The notes below the pieces were generated by a model, which worked only from the letters and a program-made list of their open reading frames with translations, was not told the DNA's origin and made no database searches. This document shows positions 35,501-50,500 of a stretch of 64,000 nucleotides of DNA, in pieces. Within the stretch, counting starts at the first letter, position 1, and each line of letters opens with the position of its first letter. The stretch comes from Anas platyrhynchos (taxonomy: Eukaryota > Chordata > Aves > Anseriformes > Anatidae): positions 3,231,501 to 3,295,500 of the forward strand of contig NC_092602.1 in the NCBI RefSeq assembly GCF_047663525.1. The letters run 5' to 3'. Both the position numbers and the translations under genes were made by a program.

Positions 35501-38500
35501 TTGTTGTGAAGATCTGTGACCACTGAACAAGAGGAGGTTGACTGGAGCTGGTCTCTCCAGAATACCTTTCTTGATGTCCAGGTTGGGTATCCGAAGAGCA
35601 CAGTCTGCATCTTGACTCGGTGGCCCTTTGAGTTTTCTTCCCTTTGAAGGGACTTCATCATGTTTATGCTGCCTGCGTCTCTTGGATGAAGTCTGGGTGG
35701 GGGATTTGTGAGGGAGTGCAAGTTGGGACAGAAGGCTAAACCCTCTACAATGGTTAAGGTGGTGTTTGGTTTCTAAAAAGAAAAATAAATACAAAAGCAA
35801 ACAAAAAAACAGAAATCATACTTCTTACGGCACACACGATGCAGGCAACACCACTTCCATCCTCCAGAAGCTCACGCTGTGAGGAAGCTGCACCCTGGGG
35901 AGGGCTCCCGGAAGGGAGGCACCATTTTGCAGCGCCCCTGTGGCCTGCAGGCCATGTCCAACCCTCAGTGTATCAGCTTCAGGCTGCTGCTGTGCTAATG
36001 AAATTGAGTATAGGAGCTGCAAGGCTGGGGCTGAGGGGCTGTACCAGCACGGGGAGGTGAAGGAAGGGGCTGAGAGCACAGCAGGGAGAAGGAACGGGGC
36101 TGGTCACAGGCCAGGTGCTGGGGACAGGTGCCCTGTGAGACCCCATGCTGTTGGCCGGGTGCTGCCCAGCATTTCGGCAGCTTTTCCCCACACCTGGTGA
36201 GGCCTCTGGAGGGCCAGACGAGTGCTGAGGGCCAGACTTCTCCCCTCTGGTGTCACAGACAGGTTTTGATGGCTGTGAAGTATGCACAGGAATATTTCCC
36301 ACAAAACATAAGTCAAAATAACTGGAGGAAAGCTGTAAGACTGCCCAGATCTCTGCAGGCAGGCAAGGGGACGTGCTGACGGACATGAGGGCAGCAAAAG
36401 GTGCCCCTCACGTTGACCAGTGGGTTCCCCACCTACACAGCATGAGCGCCGTGCAGGCCTGATCCTGCCCTCAGCTGGCGGAGGCAGGATGGCTGCGGGG
36501 CCTCACGCGGGGCCTTCAGGCACCGTCCTGCCATGAACCCTTCCTAACAAACAACAGCAGCCCCCAGCTTCCCTTCTGGGCTGGCTGAGCTTGGCAGCTC
36601 TCCGTGGGTGTGAAATGAACACAACACAAACACCTTCTCCCCGAGAAGCCTTCCTCCCGTGCAGATTAAAAGTTAGCAAGAAAGCTCGTCAGGACGAACA
36701 CAAGAAGGCACGTTGGGCTTACAGCATCGGCTCTCGGATGTGCTTCAGGGAAGAAAAGCTCATTTGTCCAAGGGCAGGTAGTGTGTTCCTGCTGCAAAGG
36801 TTGCCTCAGACAGGACAAGAAGCCTCTGCCCTGTGCCCACAGACTTCCAACAGCTCACACTTGCCTCAGGGAGCGTTACTAAGCTCAGTAATTAATTATG
36901 AAGCAAATTGTTCATAGCCCTGGAATTTAACGTGCTGGGAACGGACTATCTCTAAGTTTTCATCACTTTCTGAGACAAAAGTTTGGGATGAAGGTTTTTT
37001 GGTTTTTAAATTTGTTTGGTTTTCAGCCTCTTTCCATCTGAGTTTATCAGAGGTCCCTGAGGATATATTCTGTTAATCTCACACCTTTAGCTGAAACGAG
37101 GAACAGGCTGAACTGCTAACAAAGGCTGTTGTTCCTCACCATGTTAGCTGTAAAGTTATACGGGTTTTGATAAAAAATAAAAAAAACATCCTTTTTCTCC
37201 TCACTCTGCTCTGGGACATGGCTCATAATTGACTGACTCTTGGAGCTGCCCTCCAGGCTACAGAAGAGCCGAATTTTCGATGCGAAGTAATAAATAACCC
37301 AAACCTTTTTCTGCCTTTCAGCATTACAGAAGGGCTTACTCGTCCCCTCCTCTTGTGGATCACATTTAAGTAATGTGCATCAAGCCACGCACCACATCCT
37401 GCATTAATAATCTACAAGCGCTGATCCCCACTACTTCTGCCCGACTCTTATCAACAGCAGCACACAAACATCCCTTTGGGTTAACCCTCACCACACAGCA
37501 GCCAAATGCCGCTCAGAGTTATCAGTTATTACCATTTTTGAACAATTTACACCATAATCACCAGCACAGTCCAACATGCATAACACGGCAATGGCCCCTG
37601 TGTCATAATCTGGCTCCTCCAGGGGAGACGGTAACACGCAGCACTGACTAGGACACAATCAGGTGAAGGTGAAATAGTTCCAGGTTTGGTTATAAATGGA
37701 CAGCATATCCCAGACAGACAGACAGACGGACAGAAGCTGCGTGGCTCTGAGCCAGAGCAGGGCGGTTCGGTGCACGGCGCTGAGACAGCGGTGTGGTGGC
37801 GAGCAGAAGTGTTGGAGGGGGTGAAACACTTACTGTTGGCTATGTTGGAAGCAGTGTAACTGTCTGCCATTCCTGAGACCTGGCTGGCAATGCTGATCTC
37901 ACTGGCTCTCCGGAAGCCCCTGAACTGAGGGGCTGAAATGGGGGTGGACAGGGACGCGCTTTCCATGAAGACGGCACCATGAGACTGAACAACATCTGCT
38001 ACAAAGTTGAAACAGGGAAATCAAAATATTAGACCAACAGACAGAGGCTGGGCAAGATGAACTTGAGAGGAGGAAGAGGAGGCAAACAAGGCTCGTAGAT
38101 GCAAAAAAACCTTTCAAAACTGATCGGAATGAAAAACATTTCATCGGAGCTCTAGTTTGAAAAGGAAGCAAACACCACAGCAGGCAAAGAGGCATGTGGC
38201 AGGAAGAGCAGTCTTTGATTGAGAAAAGCAAAATAATTAGCTAAAAAAAAAAAAAAAAAAACAAATCCAAAACCCCAAACAAAAATCCAGGCAGACTTAT
38301 TTAAGCAGCAAGAACAGAAGCATGTGTCATACATACAGATGTGAATATATACAACTTTATATATTCACACTGAGACAAAATAATAACCAGGGGAAGGAGA
38401 ACAACAACAACAAAAAACAACCTTTAAAAAGGGATATTTGTTTTCTTGAAACATTTAGACTTAAATGAACATCTCCAAGATAGAAGCATTAATGCAAAAA

Positions 38501-41500
38501 ACATCAAGAAAACATTTTCATGCCTGGCATGGACTAAATTTGAACTTGTATATCATTGCTGATGGATACAGCCAACACTCGTTAAACTAAAACAGGGGCT
38601 ACTGAGGAAAAAGGAGCCTGGTGCTGAGCACTTACATCTCCAATCGGTGTTGGTGGATCGGGGAGCGCTCAGTCTCTGTGAAAACAGAGCTTCTTGTGTA
38701 CAATGTGCAAGTCTGGATTTTAGATCCCAACCTGAGGTTTACCAAGTGTGGCTTAACCCTCTAGTACATAAATACAGAAAAGGAGGATTTAAAGGCATGC
38801 TCACGTGGCCCTTATACATGTATTAGGGGGAAACGGACCTAAAAACATTCAGGACTGGCAAACCAAGAGATGCTGAAAGTCAAGATAAAATCTCTGCATT
38901 TCATTTTTCCCCCTGTAACAGTGGTATGAGCACCCACCCCTCTGTGGATGCTCTGAGGCCAAATTAAACGTCTCTGGGACATCCTGCACTGCAGAGGGTT
39001 TGTGGTGCCAATACCACGTGCTTCACAGCAGGCAACACAGGTATGACAGTAACATGCAAAAGCAAAGCTATTTACTACTGCTTTAATGTTGCCCATCTCT
39101 GTTGTATCTGAGTAGCAGCATCTGAGCTTTTTTTTCCAGACAGGGCAAAAGTTTGTGCCCAGCTGGGCAGCGGATGCCACGGGGAACACAAGTAAATTAC
39201 TCCCCCGCACCAACATCCTCCGCCTACTTCAGCCAGTTTGGCAATCCCTGGATTTGATCCCAGCGTGCGGCTGACACGAGGCGTTGTTTTGGCAACTGGT
39301 TTATTTTAATACAGATCTTTTTGCTTGGGGCTACTGCTCTGCTTCCTCCGATCTTTCAGTTCACAGCAGCAGTGTCTGTGCCCACACAAATCCTGCTGCA
39401 GCGGAGGGAAAGAGAATGTATGAAGCAGAAAATGTGTAGATAAGTGTCAGTAAAAGAGTTCTGTTCTCTGCAGGGAAAATCAGGCCACAAGCTGCTCTGT
39501 GTAAAAGCTTTGTGGACTGCAAGATCTGAGTCCTAGCGGGAGCCTGACCTGATGATGAGCTTCACACACTGCCCACGTTGTGCCTGAAAGGCCATTACCA
39601 GCATCACTTTCTCAGCACTTTCCTCCACTTTTCACCTTGCCTCAAGCTGCTGGCTGTCAAGGCTGCTACCAGCATCCACAGCCCAGCCAGCCCCACTAGG
39701 CCAGCACAATTTTCTTACTGCAGAAAGCTCCAGCACAAGGCAGGAGAGACAATTCGACCAGTGGCTGTGCTTGGGGAACATGAGCCAAGCCAGGAGCTGG
39801 CTGAGTTCAACCCCACAGACAGGGTAAGGGGTCTCACCCCCACTGCGGGCACCTACTGACTGCAAGACCTGGCACAGCCCTCTCACCTCTCCAGGTTACC
39901 CCTTCTTCTCCTTGCCTGTACAGACTGAGATCCTTCTGCAATAATCTCTCCCATCACACAGGTGCCCTAAACATCAGCACAGGTGATGACTGTCAGCTCC
40001 CCTGAACTTGGTCAGATGCAGGGAGAGGTTTGGCTTTTTCTGACTAGGAAAAATGCCAGGCTCAGTTTAGCTTGCACCTACCAGCGAGGCCTGAACTTCT
40101 TTTTCTCCCTTAAAAATAAACATCTGTGGCTTGAATTAGGAAGCAGCTGGAGTCTTACACCAATGCTACACAGGAGGAAAGGCTGGGCCAAATGGGTTGA
40201 TTACGGCTCTGGCTGTTAGCTTATCTTCCCTTAGCTCTGTGTGATTTTTACCTCCTTTTTTTCATGGGCCCGGGAGCTGGAAAGTACATAAAGTTAAAAA
40301 CAGTGGCACTCTGGGCTTGCTTTCTTAGTCATCTGGCTTTCTGTGCCTAGCTGTGGATTTTTGAGTCTGAAGAAAAAACAAAACAAATCAACACACAAAA
40401 AACACTTCAACAACCCCTCCAGCACCATGCTAGCTAGTGTCACACAGGAGTCTTTCTCCACTTGTATAAAAACCTTATCTGTTTTACTGTTACTGAGCTA
40501 TGTGCTGTGGCAGGAGTCTTCTCTGCAGGGGCTGACATGCAGCCCAACTGCACCGTTCCTGCGTCCAGCCCACTTGGGTGACTGTCATGTTTCTCCCTTT
40601 TCTCAAGCTATGCACCCTCTGTTCCTGAAAGATTACAGTTTCTAAGAAAAATGAGGGCCAGGAAGAAGCAGGGCAGGAAACGTGGACAGAAAACTGCCCC
40701 TTTAGCCAGGCTTCCTCAACCCCAAAGCTGCTGTGACAGCAACTTCCAGATAAAAACCTGTGACCTGACCCACAGGAAAAAAAAAAAAAAAGAGAACAAA
40801 AAACCACAAAGAAACAAACTAACAACATTTTTCCTAAACTGTGTATTCTTTGTACCAAATCTCTTGGGCAGGAAGGTTCTTGCCTTTTGGAAACCAAGGG
40901 GGCTGTCTTTGGGAATGATGTGACCAGGACAGGATGCAGCAGATGCTGCCACAGCGGCACAAAGTGACCAAGCCCCTGCGACAGCTCCTGCTCCAGAAGG
41001 GCCCTGCTTTCTGCTTTTCACAGGTGGCAGCCCGTGAGGTTTCTCCAGCAAACACTTCCAATCCAATCCAGATGCCTGGAACAGGACCAGCACCAGAAAG
41101 ATCAAGTTTAGCCATCAACCACCAAGTTTAGCTGTTTCTTCAGGACATAGATAGAGGTGGACAGAGGTGCCACTGGTTTGCTGAGCTGGCTGAAACGTGC
41201 TTTGTACCATGTCTGAGAGCAGACCTCACCAGAGCGAGGAAGCTCCCGAAGCTGGAGACCTGGCCCTAGTGGCACCCGGCAGCACACGTCAGACCGATGC
41301 GTGAATTGAGATTTAACTGCACTTCTGCAAGAGCTGCCGTAAGAAGCAAAATCACTTTGTTTTTGCCTGGCTATGGCTCTTTAATACTCATTTCAGTGCT
41401 GTACCTTTTTGTTTATGGACCCATTCGTCAATGTTCTTACTAATTGTTTCGCACTCAGTGAACGGCACCGGGCCATCCTTCTAATGTACTGCTGGCACCG

Positions 41501-44500
41501 AGTTAAGTCCTTGGGGCATCCAAATGGCACATTTCAGTATATGCTCTTTGCAGGCTGAGCTGTGCCACTGAAGCAGGGAGTACTGAAAGCAGTTGAAGAT
41601 ATGGAAGGTTCAATAAAAAAACAAAGAAGCCAGCCAGCTGCCCAGCACAGGCCAGACCCTGCCTGCACCAGTCACCAGCCAGTGCTGGGCACTCTGCAAT
41701 TGCTACCCTGAGATCAAGAGCCACACAAATTTCCACACAAATTTCAGTTGTCCTTAAGTTGTTATGATTCTGGAGATCCATTCCCAGTGGCTGAACTGGG
41801 AATCAGCACCTGCTGCAGTCACACCAGGCACTGCTTGGCCACATCGTGCTCTTGAAACACAGGGTAGAGAGCAGAGAAGCTTCTGAAAGCCCTGTCCTGC
41901 CAGCAGGATGTATCAGATAACAGCTAACGGGCATTTCATCAGCGACCTCCGAAGTGATTAATTAATAGTGCCAGATCCTTTCCCTCTGCTTTGTTACAGA
42001 ACATCACAGCACGGGCAACATGGCAACTGCACACCTGAAAACCATCAGGGAGAGACTATCTGGGATAGTCAGCGACGTTGCCATCCTGTATGACCACATA
42101 ACGTACTGGACTGCTCATGAACAGCAAGGGTCAGCTTGTTAAACAAATAAATAAATAAAAGGCAGCTGAATCAGGCTCCCAATGCAAAATAATAATAATA
42201 AAAAAAAAAGGTGAGAATGGGCAAGAAAGACATGGGAAAGAAAGAACCAAAACAAAATCAAATCTCATTAAAATTACGATGCAGCACCAGCCACCACCAG
42301 AATAAATGAGGCCATGCAGCATTTACAACAGTAAAATAAGGCAAAACGAATGCGTCAAAGTTTGCTTTTAAGGCAGAAGTCGCGAAATTAATTTTCAAAA
42401 GCCAACACATACAGCTACCTTGGGGTCTGAAAGCCTCAGTCAGTGTATTCAGCAGAGCCACAAGCACTGTCCAAACACGAGATACTCAAATAGACAAAAC
42501 CTGGTCTGACAGGCATTATGTTTCTGGCCACGGTGCAGTGTGGCTGAGTGCTGGAGAGTTGCACGCTGTGGACAAACCAAACTGTACCCAGGGGATCCTG
42601 CACACAAGCAGGGCCACCTGGGGACTCCACATCTCCGTGCCAAAGCCTCTTCCCAGCAGCACAGCCACCACAGAAGGAAAAAAACTGAGCATGTGGCAGC
42701 AGTCTCCCCTTCCAAACTGAGCACTGTAATGCCAACTCATTCTTTTTCCTGCTGGGTCTCCCAGACCCCAAGCACGATCCCATGCAGTTTGTTCATGTGG
42801 CACAGCCTGAGACACAGCATGAAGATTTCAGCTCCAGGAGGTAACAGTATGATCTCCAAAAAGCACCCCAAGTACCCAAGACAACAATACAAAAGTGTAG
42901 ATTACACACACTCAGCAAAACCGGCACTTTTATTGGAAACATCTTGCCAATTCAGTACGGGAACAGGGATACTTGTTTCCATGAAGCTGTCCTGGTGCTG
43001 GAGAGCACCCAGAGGGCTACTTTCCATGAGGAGGATGGGATTGTTCTGGATTGTCTCAACTAGAAGCAGATGGGAAAATAAAAAAACAACAAAAAACAAA
43101 AAAACAGAAGGACAAAGAACAACAGACATGCGGCCACAAAGTGTTAACATACAAACAGTTACAACTGAGCACTTCAACTATGAGTCAGGGTCTTCAATGA
43201 AAGGAAAACCTTCAAATAGAGGAAAAGAAACAAAACATGGGTGACTTTCCAAATAGACCCACATCAGAGAGGTTAACTGGTAGCAGAGGAGAGCAAAATG
43301 ATGGCATTTCAACCACAAAAGAAAAAGGAGTCTCTTAACCAGCTCCTCCAAATGAGCTAAATTCACAAATACCCAGCAGATCCAGAGAAATCTTTTTTTT
43401 ACTACAAGGAGAAAAAAAAATATATGCTCTAAGGGAGATTTACTTGAATCAGACTCACAGCCTACACAGTGCAAAGCACGGGAGTAAGCAGGGATGTGAA
43501 TTTGATTTCACTCTGCACGTTGGTTGTAATCAAACAGGGACCCAGCATTTAGTACAGATGGCAAAACAGAAGTCTAAGAGGCTTCCTGAGCCCTGGACCA
43601 AAATAAATAAATAAATAAAAAGCCAGCTATCTGTGCAAGGAGATACACACAAATAGTGCTACAGAATGTTTAGTACATAACTAATTATAATTGAGCACCT
43701 GAATTGCACATGATCACCAAATCGTATCTCTTAATTATAGCAACAATTAACTTTTCTGGAGCACCCTACGGTGAATGCTCCTGCTTTAGCAGTGGCTTTG
43801 CAAATCATGGTCAGAACAGCCCTTCTGGGTAATGCATAAATCTCAACATAATTTTTACTCTAATGGAAAGGAATAGTCTGTTACTTTATGATAAGCTAAC
43901 GAAGAGGCTTCATCTTACTCAAGAAGAGAATTTAAAGGTGCTGTTTTGTCAGTTCTATTCACCATGGTAAAGCAGCATCTCTTTTAATAACAAAGCTCAA
44001 ACCTGGAGAGGGTTCTGAAATCGTTCAACCCTTCTCAGAGTTGAGCTAATTGCTGTGTAACTCCTCTCCATTACATTACAGAGAAGTGTCTCTCTAAACT
44101 TAGACACAGCCAACTTAACAAGGGTCCAGGGAGGCCCAGTAAATTAATAAGATCACTGCTTGTTGCACAGAATGATAACCAGAATGAAGGTTGCTCAATG
44201 GCAATGGGGCTTTTGCTTCAGGCTTCACTGAGAACAGGGGACTTGAAATATAGTTAAGAGGAAGAAGGTATTTAGGAATTTTTATTTTAATTTTTATAAG
44301 AAGCCACTTGCAGCTGATACCTAAAGCATACCCCCAGAAAAATCTGCTTGTCAAGTTGCTACAGATTCCCTGAGCTGTTGTAACTGGACTGGGTACAAAT
44401 GCAGTTGTGGGTGGATCCATTTTTAAAAAGTGTTGCAGCAAGATCTTTGCTAAATTTGATGAGTGAGTAGGGCCTGCAGAAAGTATTTTATTCACTCCAT

Positions 44501-47500
44501 TAAACATGGATTTTAGTTTATGCCCATTTAAACAAATCAGATTCAGCAATTAAAACAATCCTTAAAGATACAGATACATACAAGACAACTGTTCTGCATT
44601 TTCAGTTTAAAAGTGATGCAGAGCATCAATTTTTTATTCACCTCTGGATATATATTTCTCTTCATTTGGTCCTACATGATTAAATAAATGGGAAATTACC
44701 AGAATTTTAGAGAAAAAAAGTCCCAGTCTTTCTAGCTGATGGCTTTTGTATTTGACTCTGGTTTGCCAGCATGATTTCTTGTATGCTGTAAATCTAGTTT
44801 TACAGTAGAGACTCTTAGTTGCTCTGTTTACTGTTAAGTAGCCTTTGACTAACAACCTAGAACAAGGGAAAAATTACGGTGAAATTCTTCTTCTTGCCCC
44901 AAAGCCTTGACCCTGCAGGGAGCCAAAGCTTTAGGTGAAGCAGAAAGGTCAAATTTAGTTCTGCACAGTGCAGAAAGCTTCTCACAAGCTTCCTGAAGAG
45001 CTCCTTGCAATGAGATCTTGCACTGAAATGGCAACAGACTATGAGAGTCTAGGCACAGAAGTGAGGTGAAGATGGTAGGAAATATAATTTATTTAATTAG
45101 ATCAACTGCGAGAGCACTGATGTAATGGGAGCTGAGGCAGGGCATGGTCAGGACACAATTGCTTCAGATGCAACCCAGGCAGCCAAAAGGACATGCAGAC
45201 AGCCATTTTAGACATTGTTACTGCTGCAATTGGGCTAGAGCAAGTGAAAAGGCCACTGATGGCAGAGGAATCCTAGGTATCCTAGGAAAACAGTGTCTCA
45301 CTGGCAAGGTGGCAAAGGCAAGGCACTGTCACCAGCCCACCCGTGGGCAGTAGCCAGTCCTTTGGCTGGTTCCATGAAAAAGCAAAGGGTGCAACCACGT
45401 AAATCATCTCATGATGTCACTATTGACTCTGCTCCTTCCAGTCTTCACTGTCATCCCAAACATCAAGGTCCTGAAACTCAGCCATGTTAATCATGCTTCA
45501 TCCAGTCCCAACCACAAGCACCAGCTTGGGTGTTAAGCAGGGACCTTCAAAGAGAGGTCACCATATTCTGACTCTCAGCAGCTGATGGCCTTTGTGTGAC
45601 ACATGTTAGGCATTGGAGTCACAAGGCACTGATTTTGTTGGAAGAAAACTACTTTTGATAAAGCAGGAACAAGGTTAACATTACGGGGCCAATTCCCTTT
45701 CTTGGCCTTTCCAATTGCTTTGATATCCTCATGTGAAGTGTGGATATAACCCTTCAGACTGCTAATATGAATCCGAAGTGACTTACCCAGAACAGCAGAA
45801 TTGCCATCACCCAGTGGGAACCTCTGGTAACGGGGAATATTAAAGGGGGGCAAAAGGTAAAACTTTCTCTCCAGAAGAGGCTCGAGGCGTGAAGCAGATG
45901 GGTCTGCAGGGTGGAACAGGTTATAGACCTGCTGGCAAGCTGGTCTGAGCTGAAAGACTGAAGAGATGGAGAAAAAAATATTCAAATATCACATGGTTAT
46001 TTGTTAGATTACAGTAAATATTTGTCTGTAAAACAGATAACAGTCAAGTTTACAAAAACAGAAAAAGCACTGAAGATTCATCATCTCCATCATCTTCCAG
46101 TTTAATCAATGGAAACAATTTATCAGCACATCATGTACAGATTCAAAAATTTCCCAGTATTTTTAATGTTTTGAACTAAATGACAAATAAATTGTATCAT
46201 CAGTGTCGGCTAGAGCATACAGTGATCTGATTCCTTATGGTGCAGTAAGTGTTATACATAAATATTTGTTTTTTACTGGATTACTCAGTGAGCTCAACAG
46301 TTTACATCAGGACTTACTGTCAAGAGCTGGAATGACAGTTTTTCGTAGTGCAAGAACCAGACCCAGGGGAGAACCAAAGAGGAAGAAGTCCGTGATCTCA
46401 AACTCAAACTTTCCAATATTTCCTCCATCCAGCATAGTGGAGCTACTAGATCGCCTGGATCCCGGGTCATTTCTGAGAACACTAGAATGTAAACTAGAAC
46501 AAGAGCAGAAAATAAAGACAAAATTTTATTCATATTGCTTTTTTCATAATTGATGACCAGATAAATGATTGACAGCAAAAAGAATTCTGTCTCTTTAGTG
46601 AAGAAACGGTGCCAATCAACTCTCCATGCCTCTTCACTGTAGTTTATTATCCAGCAAAGTGTCCCCCCAAACAATGACCCAATTTCATTGGCATCACATA
46701 GACTGTACAAATCCAAGCTTCAAGTGGGTTCATTTACACACTCCACTCTCCTTAAATATTTGTTTTTAGGAGTCAAAAACTTGGTTACTGCTAGTGGAAC
46801 AGTCACTGGCAAACTAAAATAACCAGCAAAGCAAAATTACTAGAGCACCAAGGGAAAAAGCAGATTTACAGCGTTTCACTCTATTACACACATCACTGCT
46901 ATGCTTTCTGGCTGTCAACATTTGAGTTCCTTCCATCACCTTACTCTCAAATGTTACGGAAAGCTGTGCTTACCCATTTCTTCCTCTTGCAAGTAGTTGG
47001 ACAAATGTTACAGTATTAAAAAGGAAAGAGAAAAAGAAAATGGGAGGGGAAAAAGAAAAAGGAAGATCAAAATTCGCAAGAAGATCCTTGTGTACCAAGT
47101 TTGAAGCACAGTTTCATGCATGTGCATGGCACACACTGGGAATGGAAATGTGGGGTAATTAACCCAGTGACCATGGGGTAAATTGTTTCTATCATGCGCC
47201 CAGGACCCTCCCACCTCTCTTCTGCCCATGAGATCACGTATGCCAAGTTATTACCACTCAAACTACCTCTCAACCCCAGCCCAACAACTCCAGGTAACTG
47301 CACCTAAAAGATACAGAATATGTCTAAGCTTTTTTCTGTTCCTTTCAGTTGTCAAATCTCCTTGAAAAACTCAACCTGTGTGCAGTGCAGGCTGGCCGAT
47401 ACAGAGGTTTAAAGCAGGGATTTGACGTCACATATCCTTTGGACATGGAGGCAGAGGAAACAGGAACCCTCAGATAACACCACGGGGGAATCCACCCCCG

Positions 47501-50500
47501 TGCTAGGAAGCAGTGTTTCTTTGCAGGCTAGATCTGGGATAAAGCTGAAGTGGCAGATGTGTAACTCTAATAACCTGGTTCACAAAAGGTTTTCTGGGAT
47601 CATTCTCTCATGACCGTAAAGCAATAAGCTGCAATTTCTTTTCCTCTCCAGGTTCTGCAGATTCAGACTGCAGCCTCGCTGGGCTCTCACTGCTACAGCT
47701 GCAAGTGGAGGGCTGCAGACAGGCTACCAGCAACATCTTAACAGGGTGTTTTCCAACACTTTAACAAGCATCTGAACAGAGTCTATAAAATATGTAGGAT
47801 AAATGGATACCACAACAGTTGGGCTGGATGAAAGGTTTACTGGCCTGAAGTCAGACACGATGCAAATGGAAGTCTCTACCCAGCCCCAAGACGAAGTCCC
47901 AGGTGCTCAGCAGCACTTGCATGGCTCTGCGTGCCACAGCACTGGCTCCCGGCTGCTGCTTCTGAATGCGGCGTGTGCCTGCCCAGCTGGGCACTGCCAT
48001 GCTCAGGGAACTGGGGATGCTCCCTCCCCACCATCTGGAGCCCTGGAACCGTTGCACTCGCTCACCCCTGCGCACACTTCCCCTCTGGGGTAGCTGTTTT
48101 TCAGTAAAAGAAAAGCTGCAAAAATGCAGATGGGAAGAGAAGCGGGTTTCACTTGGACTGAGTTTTCCTGGCAAACAGCACATTGCCCCAGAGACAGCAC
48201 CTCTGCTCTGCTGGCCGCTGCTCCCAGCAGTGCTCAAAACCTTTCTCCTCGTGCCCTGCTGCCAGGTACTGCCTAGAGGAGCCCGCCCGCACGCCTGCGG
48301 TACTATTCTCTTGGTTACCATCCGCAGGGAAATATAACAAGCTGACTTACGCCAGACGTACAGATCACAGAAAGTCAAAACAGTGATGTCAAAAGCGAGA
48401 GGAACAAGAGGTTACGGCAGTGACAGCTAAAATGAGTATGTTCCCAGTTCTGTGATGTGAACGAGCCTCCCCGAGATCGCACTGCCAAGATGTGCAGCGC
48501 TGAAACAGATTTAAAACAAGCCACCTTCAGTGAAGCTACAATTATTTTAGCTGTCAAGACTGCAACGCATTAAGTGTGCCGTGTGTAAGGAATACAAAGT
48601 TATTTAGAATAAGTTGGGTTTTGCCAAAGACAGGGCAGCAGCAGCGTGATCCGAATGAACAGAAAGGATCCTAACGGCGGATGCGTTACGGCAGGGCTGG
48701 TACAAGGCTTTTTGTGTATTTGCTCCTCTTTCTGTGGCATCTCTTGGTGGGGAACGGAAGAGAACGAGAACAGCCGTACCGCTCAGCGATTTGGACAGCT
48801 CCTCTCGTTTTACCAGGAACTTGATAGTCTTTTTTGCAATCAAAAGAAACGAGAGCCAAGGGGAACTCTGAATCCATCATGCTCCAAGCAACCTACAGCG
48901 CCCTGTTCTCCCTTTAAAAAGCAGCAGATGTACTGTGTGCATTAATTAAACAAGAGCTTATGGATTTCAGAAGCAAATCAACTCATTTACAATAATACAA
49001 GTACAGCACAGCCAGAAATAATGTAGTTGTGCAGAAGGACTGAATTTAAAAATAAATGTGTGATTGTAATCTCCAGATGCTGCTCTGGCTTGCTGGGCAT
49101 TATCCCAGAGAAGCGGGTAGGTCTGATACATGAATAAAAATGAGTGTCTTTGGCACAAGCTGAGATCTGCAATAGGCACGGACAGAAAGGCCCCCATATG
49201 CCAGGCTGCCAGTATGCGGTGCCCATTAGGAAAACTTGGCTCTGCTCCGCCAATCTCCTGCACGAAGCTGTGTCACATCAGAGCTTAGTTTTCATATGGG
49301 AAAATCATTATTTAGTGACAGCGGGAGCGCTGGGGCACTCAGCCCATGACTGTGCTGCTCGGCGATGATGGCTGTGAGCACGAGGTCTGGGGACGGGGCC
49401 AGGTGTGACACCCTGCCAAGAGGCTGGAGTGGAAGAGGAGAACCCCTGCCCCGAACCGCCCCTGATCCAGGGACTGGAGGGGGAGAGATGCAAAGACAAC
49501 TCACGGCATCAGGCTGCTCTTTTTCCTGAATTAATCTTGCTCTTGAGCTGTGGGAGAGGCTTATTTTTGACCCAAGGTCTAAAGGTTGATTAAAAAAGAT
49601 ATGAAAGCCCCAAAGAAGTAAAGGTGCAGCAACTCATCAGCTCACTGAACACTGACAGCCCTTTCCAGGCTCCCCTCGAGTGCTTCCTGAAGGGAGCAGC
49701 CACACTCCTTAGGAGACGGAGCAAGAAGGAGCAAGACAAAGCTATCTGGAGACAGATGGCACCGTGCAATCCCTCAGCCATCGCAGGCCCACTGCTTCTG
49801 CTAAACCAGATGCAAAAATGCAGCAAGACTCCAGCCCACTTCCCTGCACTCAGTCTGTGCTCTGGAGGTCAAGAACAAGGAAGAGAAAGCACATTTTTGC
49901 ATGACTCATATTTTCTCCTGTAATACAGGAGGCTGTTTCAATAAGGTATGAACAAGAGACTGATTGCCTTTTATTAACCCGCTAGAAATAGCTGAGAAGC
50001 TTATTGTGTTTTTTTGTTTTTTGTAAATGCAGCTTATCTTTCTGAATATAGTAACTCTGTGCCCCAATGACATTCCCTTCGGTGTTTTCTCTCTCCTATG
50101 AATCTTTTGCAAAAGGGCCCCTGACGTGGCAGGACAACAGGAGCCCCTGGGCTGGAGCAACAACTGCAATTAACGAAGAAGGAGAAATTGGAGACAGGAT
50201 TTCAGCTCAGCACAGGGCAAAAGAAACAGCCTTGGACGCAGTTACAATGCAGATAACAGCGTTTGCTGGGGGAGACGTTGCTCCTCAGTACCTGGGACAC
50301 GGAGGGGGGAGAGGGATTAAGAGGATGATGCAGCCTGTCTGGTCCTGTAGGAGAGAAAGGGATGGGTTATCCAGTTCCACAGGCAAATGAGTCAGAAAAA
50401 ACAGTCAGAAAAAGCCTCTGGGCTTACAGAAGTAATCCCTGAATGATCAGCAGCAATGGAAAGACCGCTATGAAAATTTTATCAGTTATGTTAACAGATA

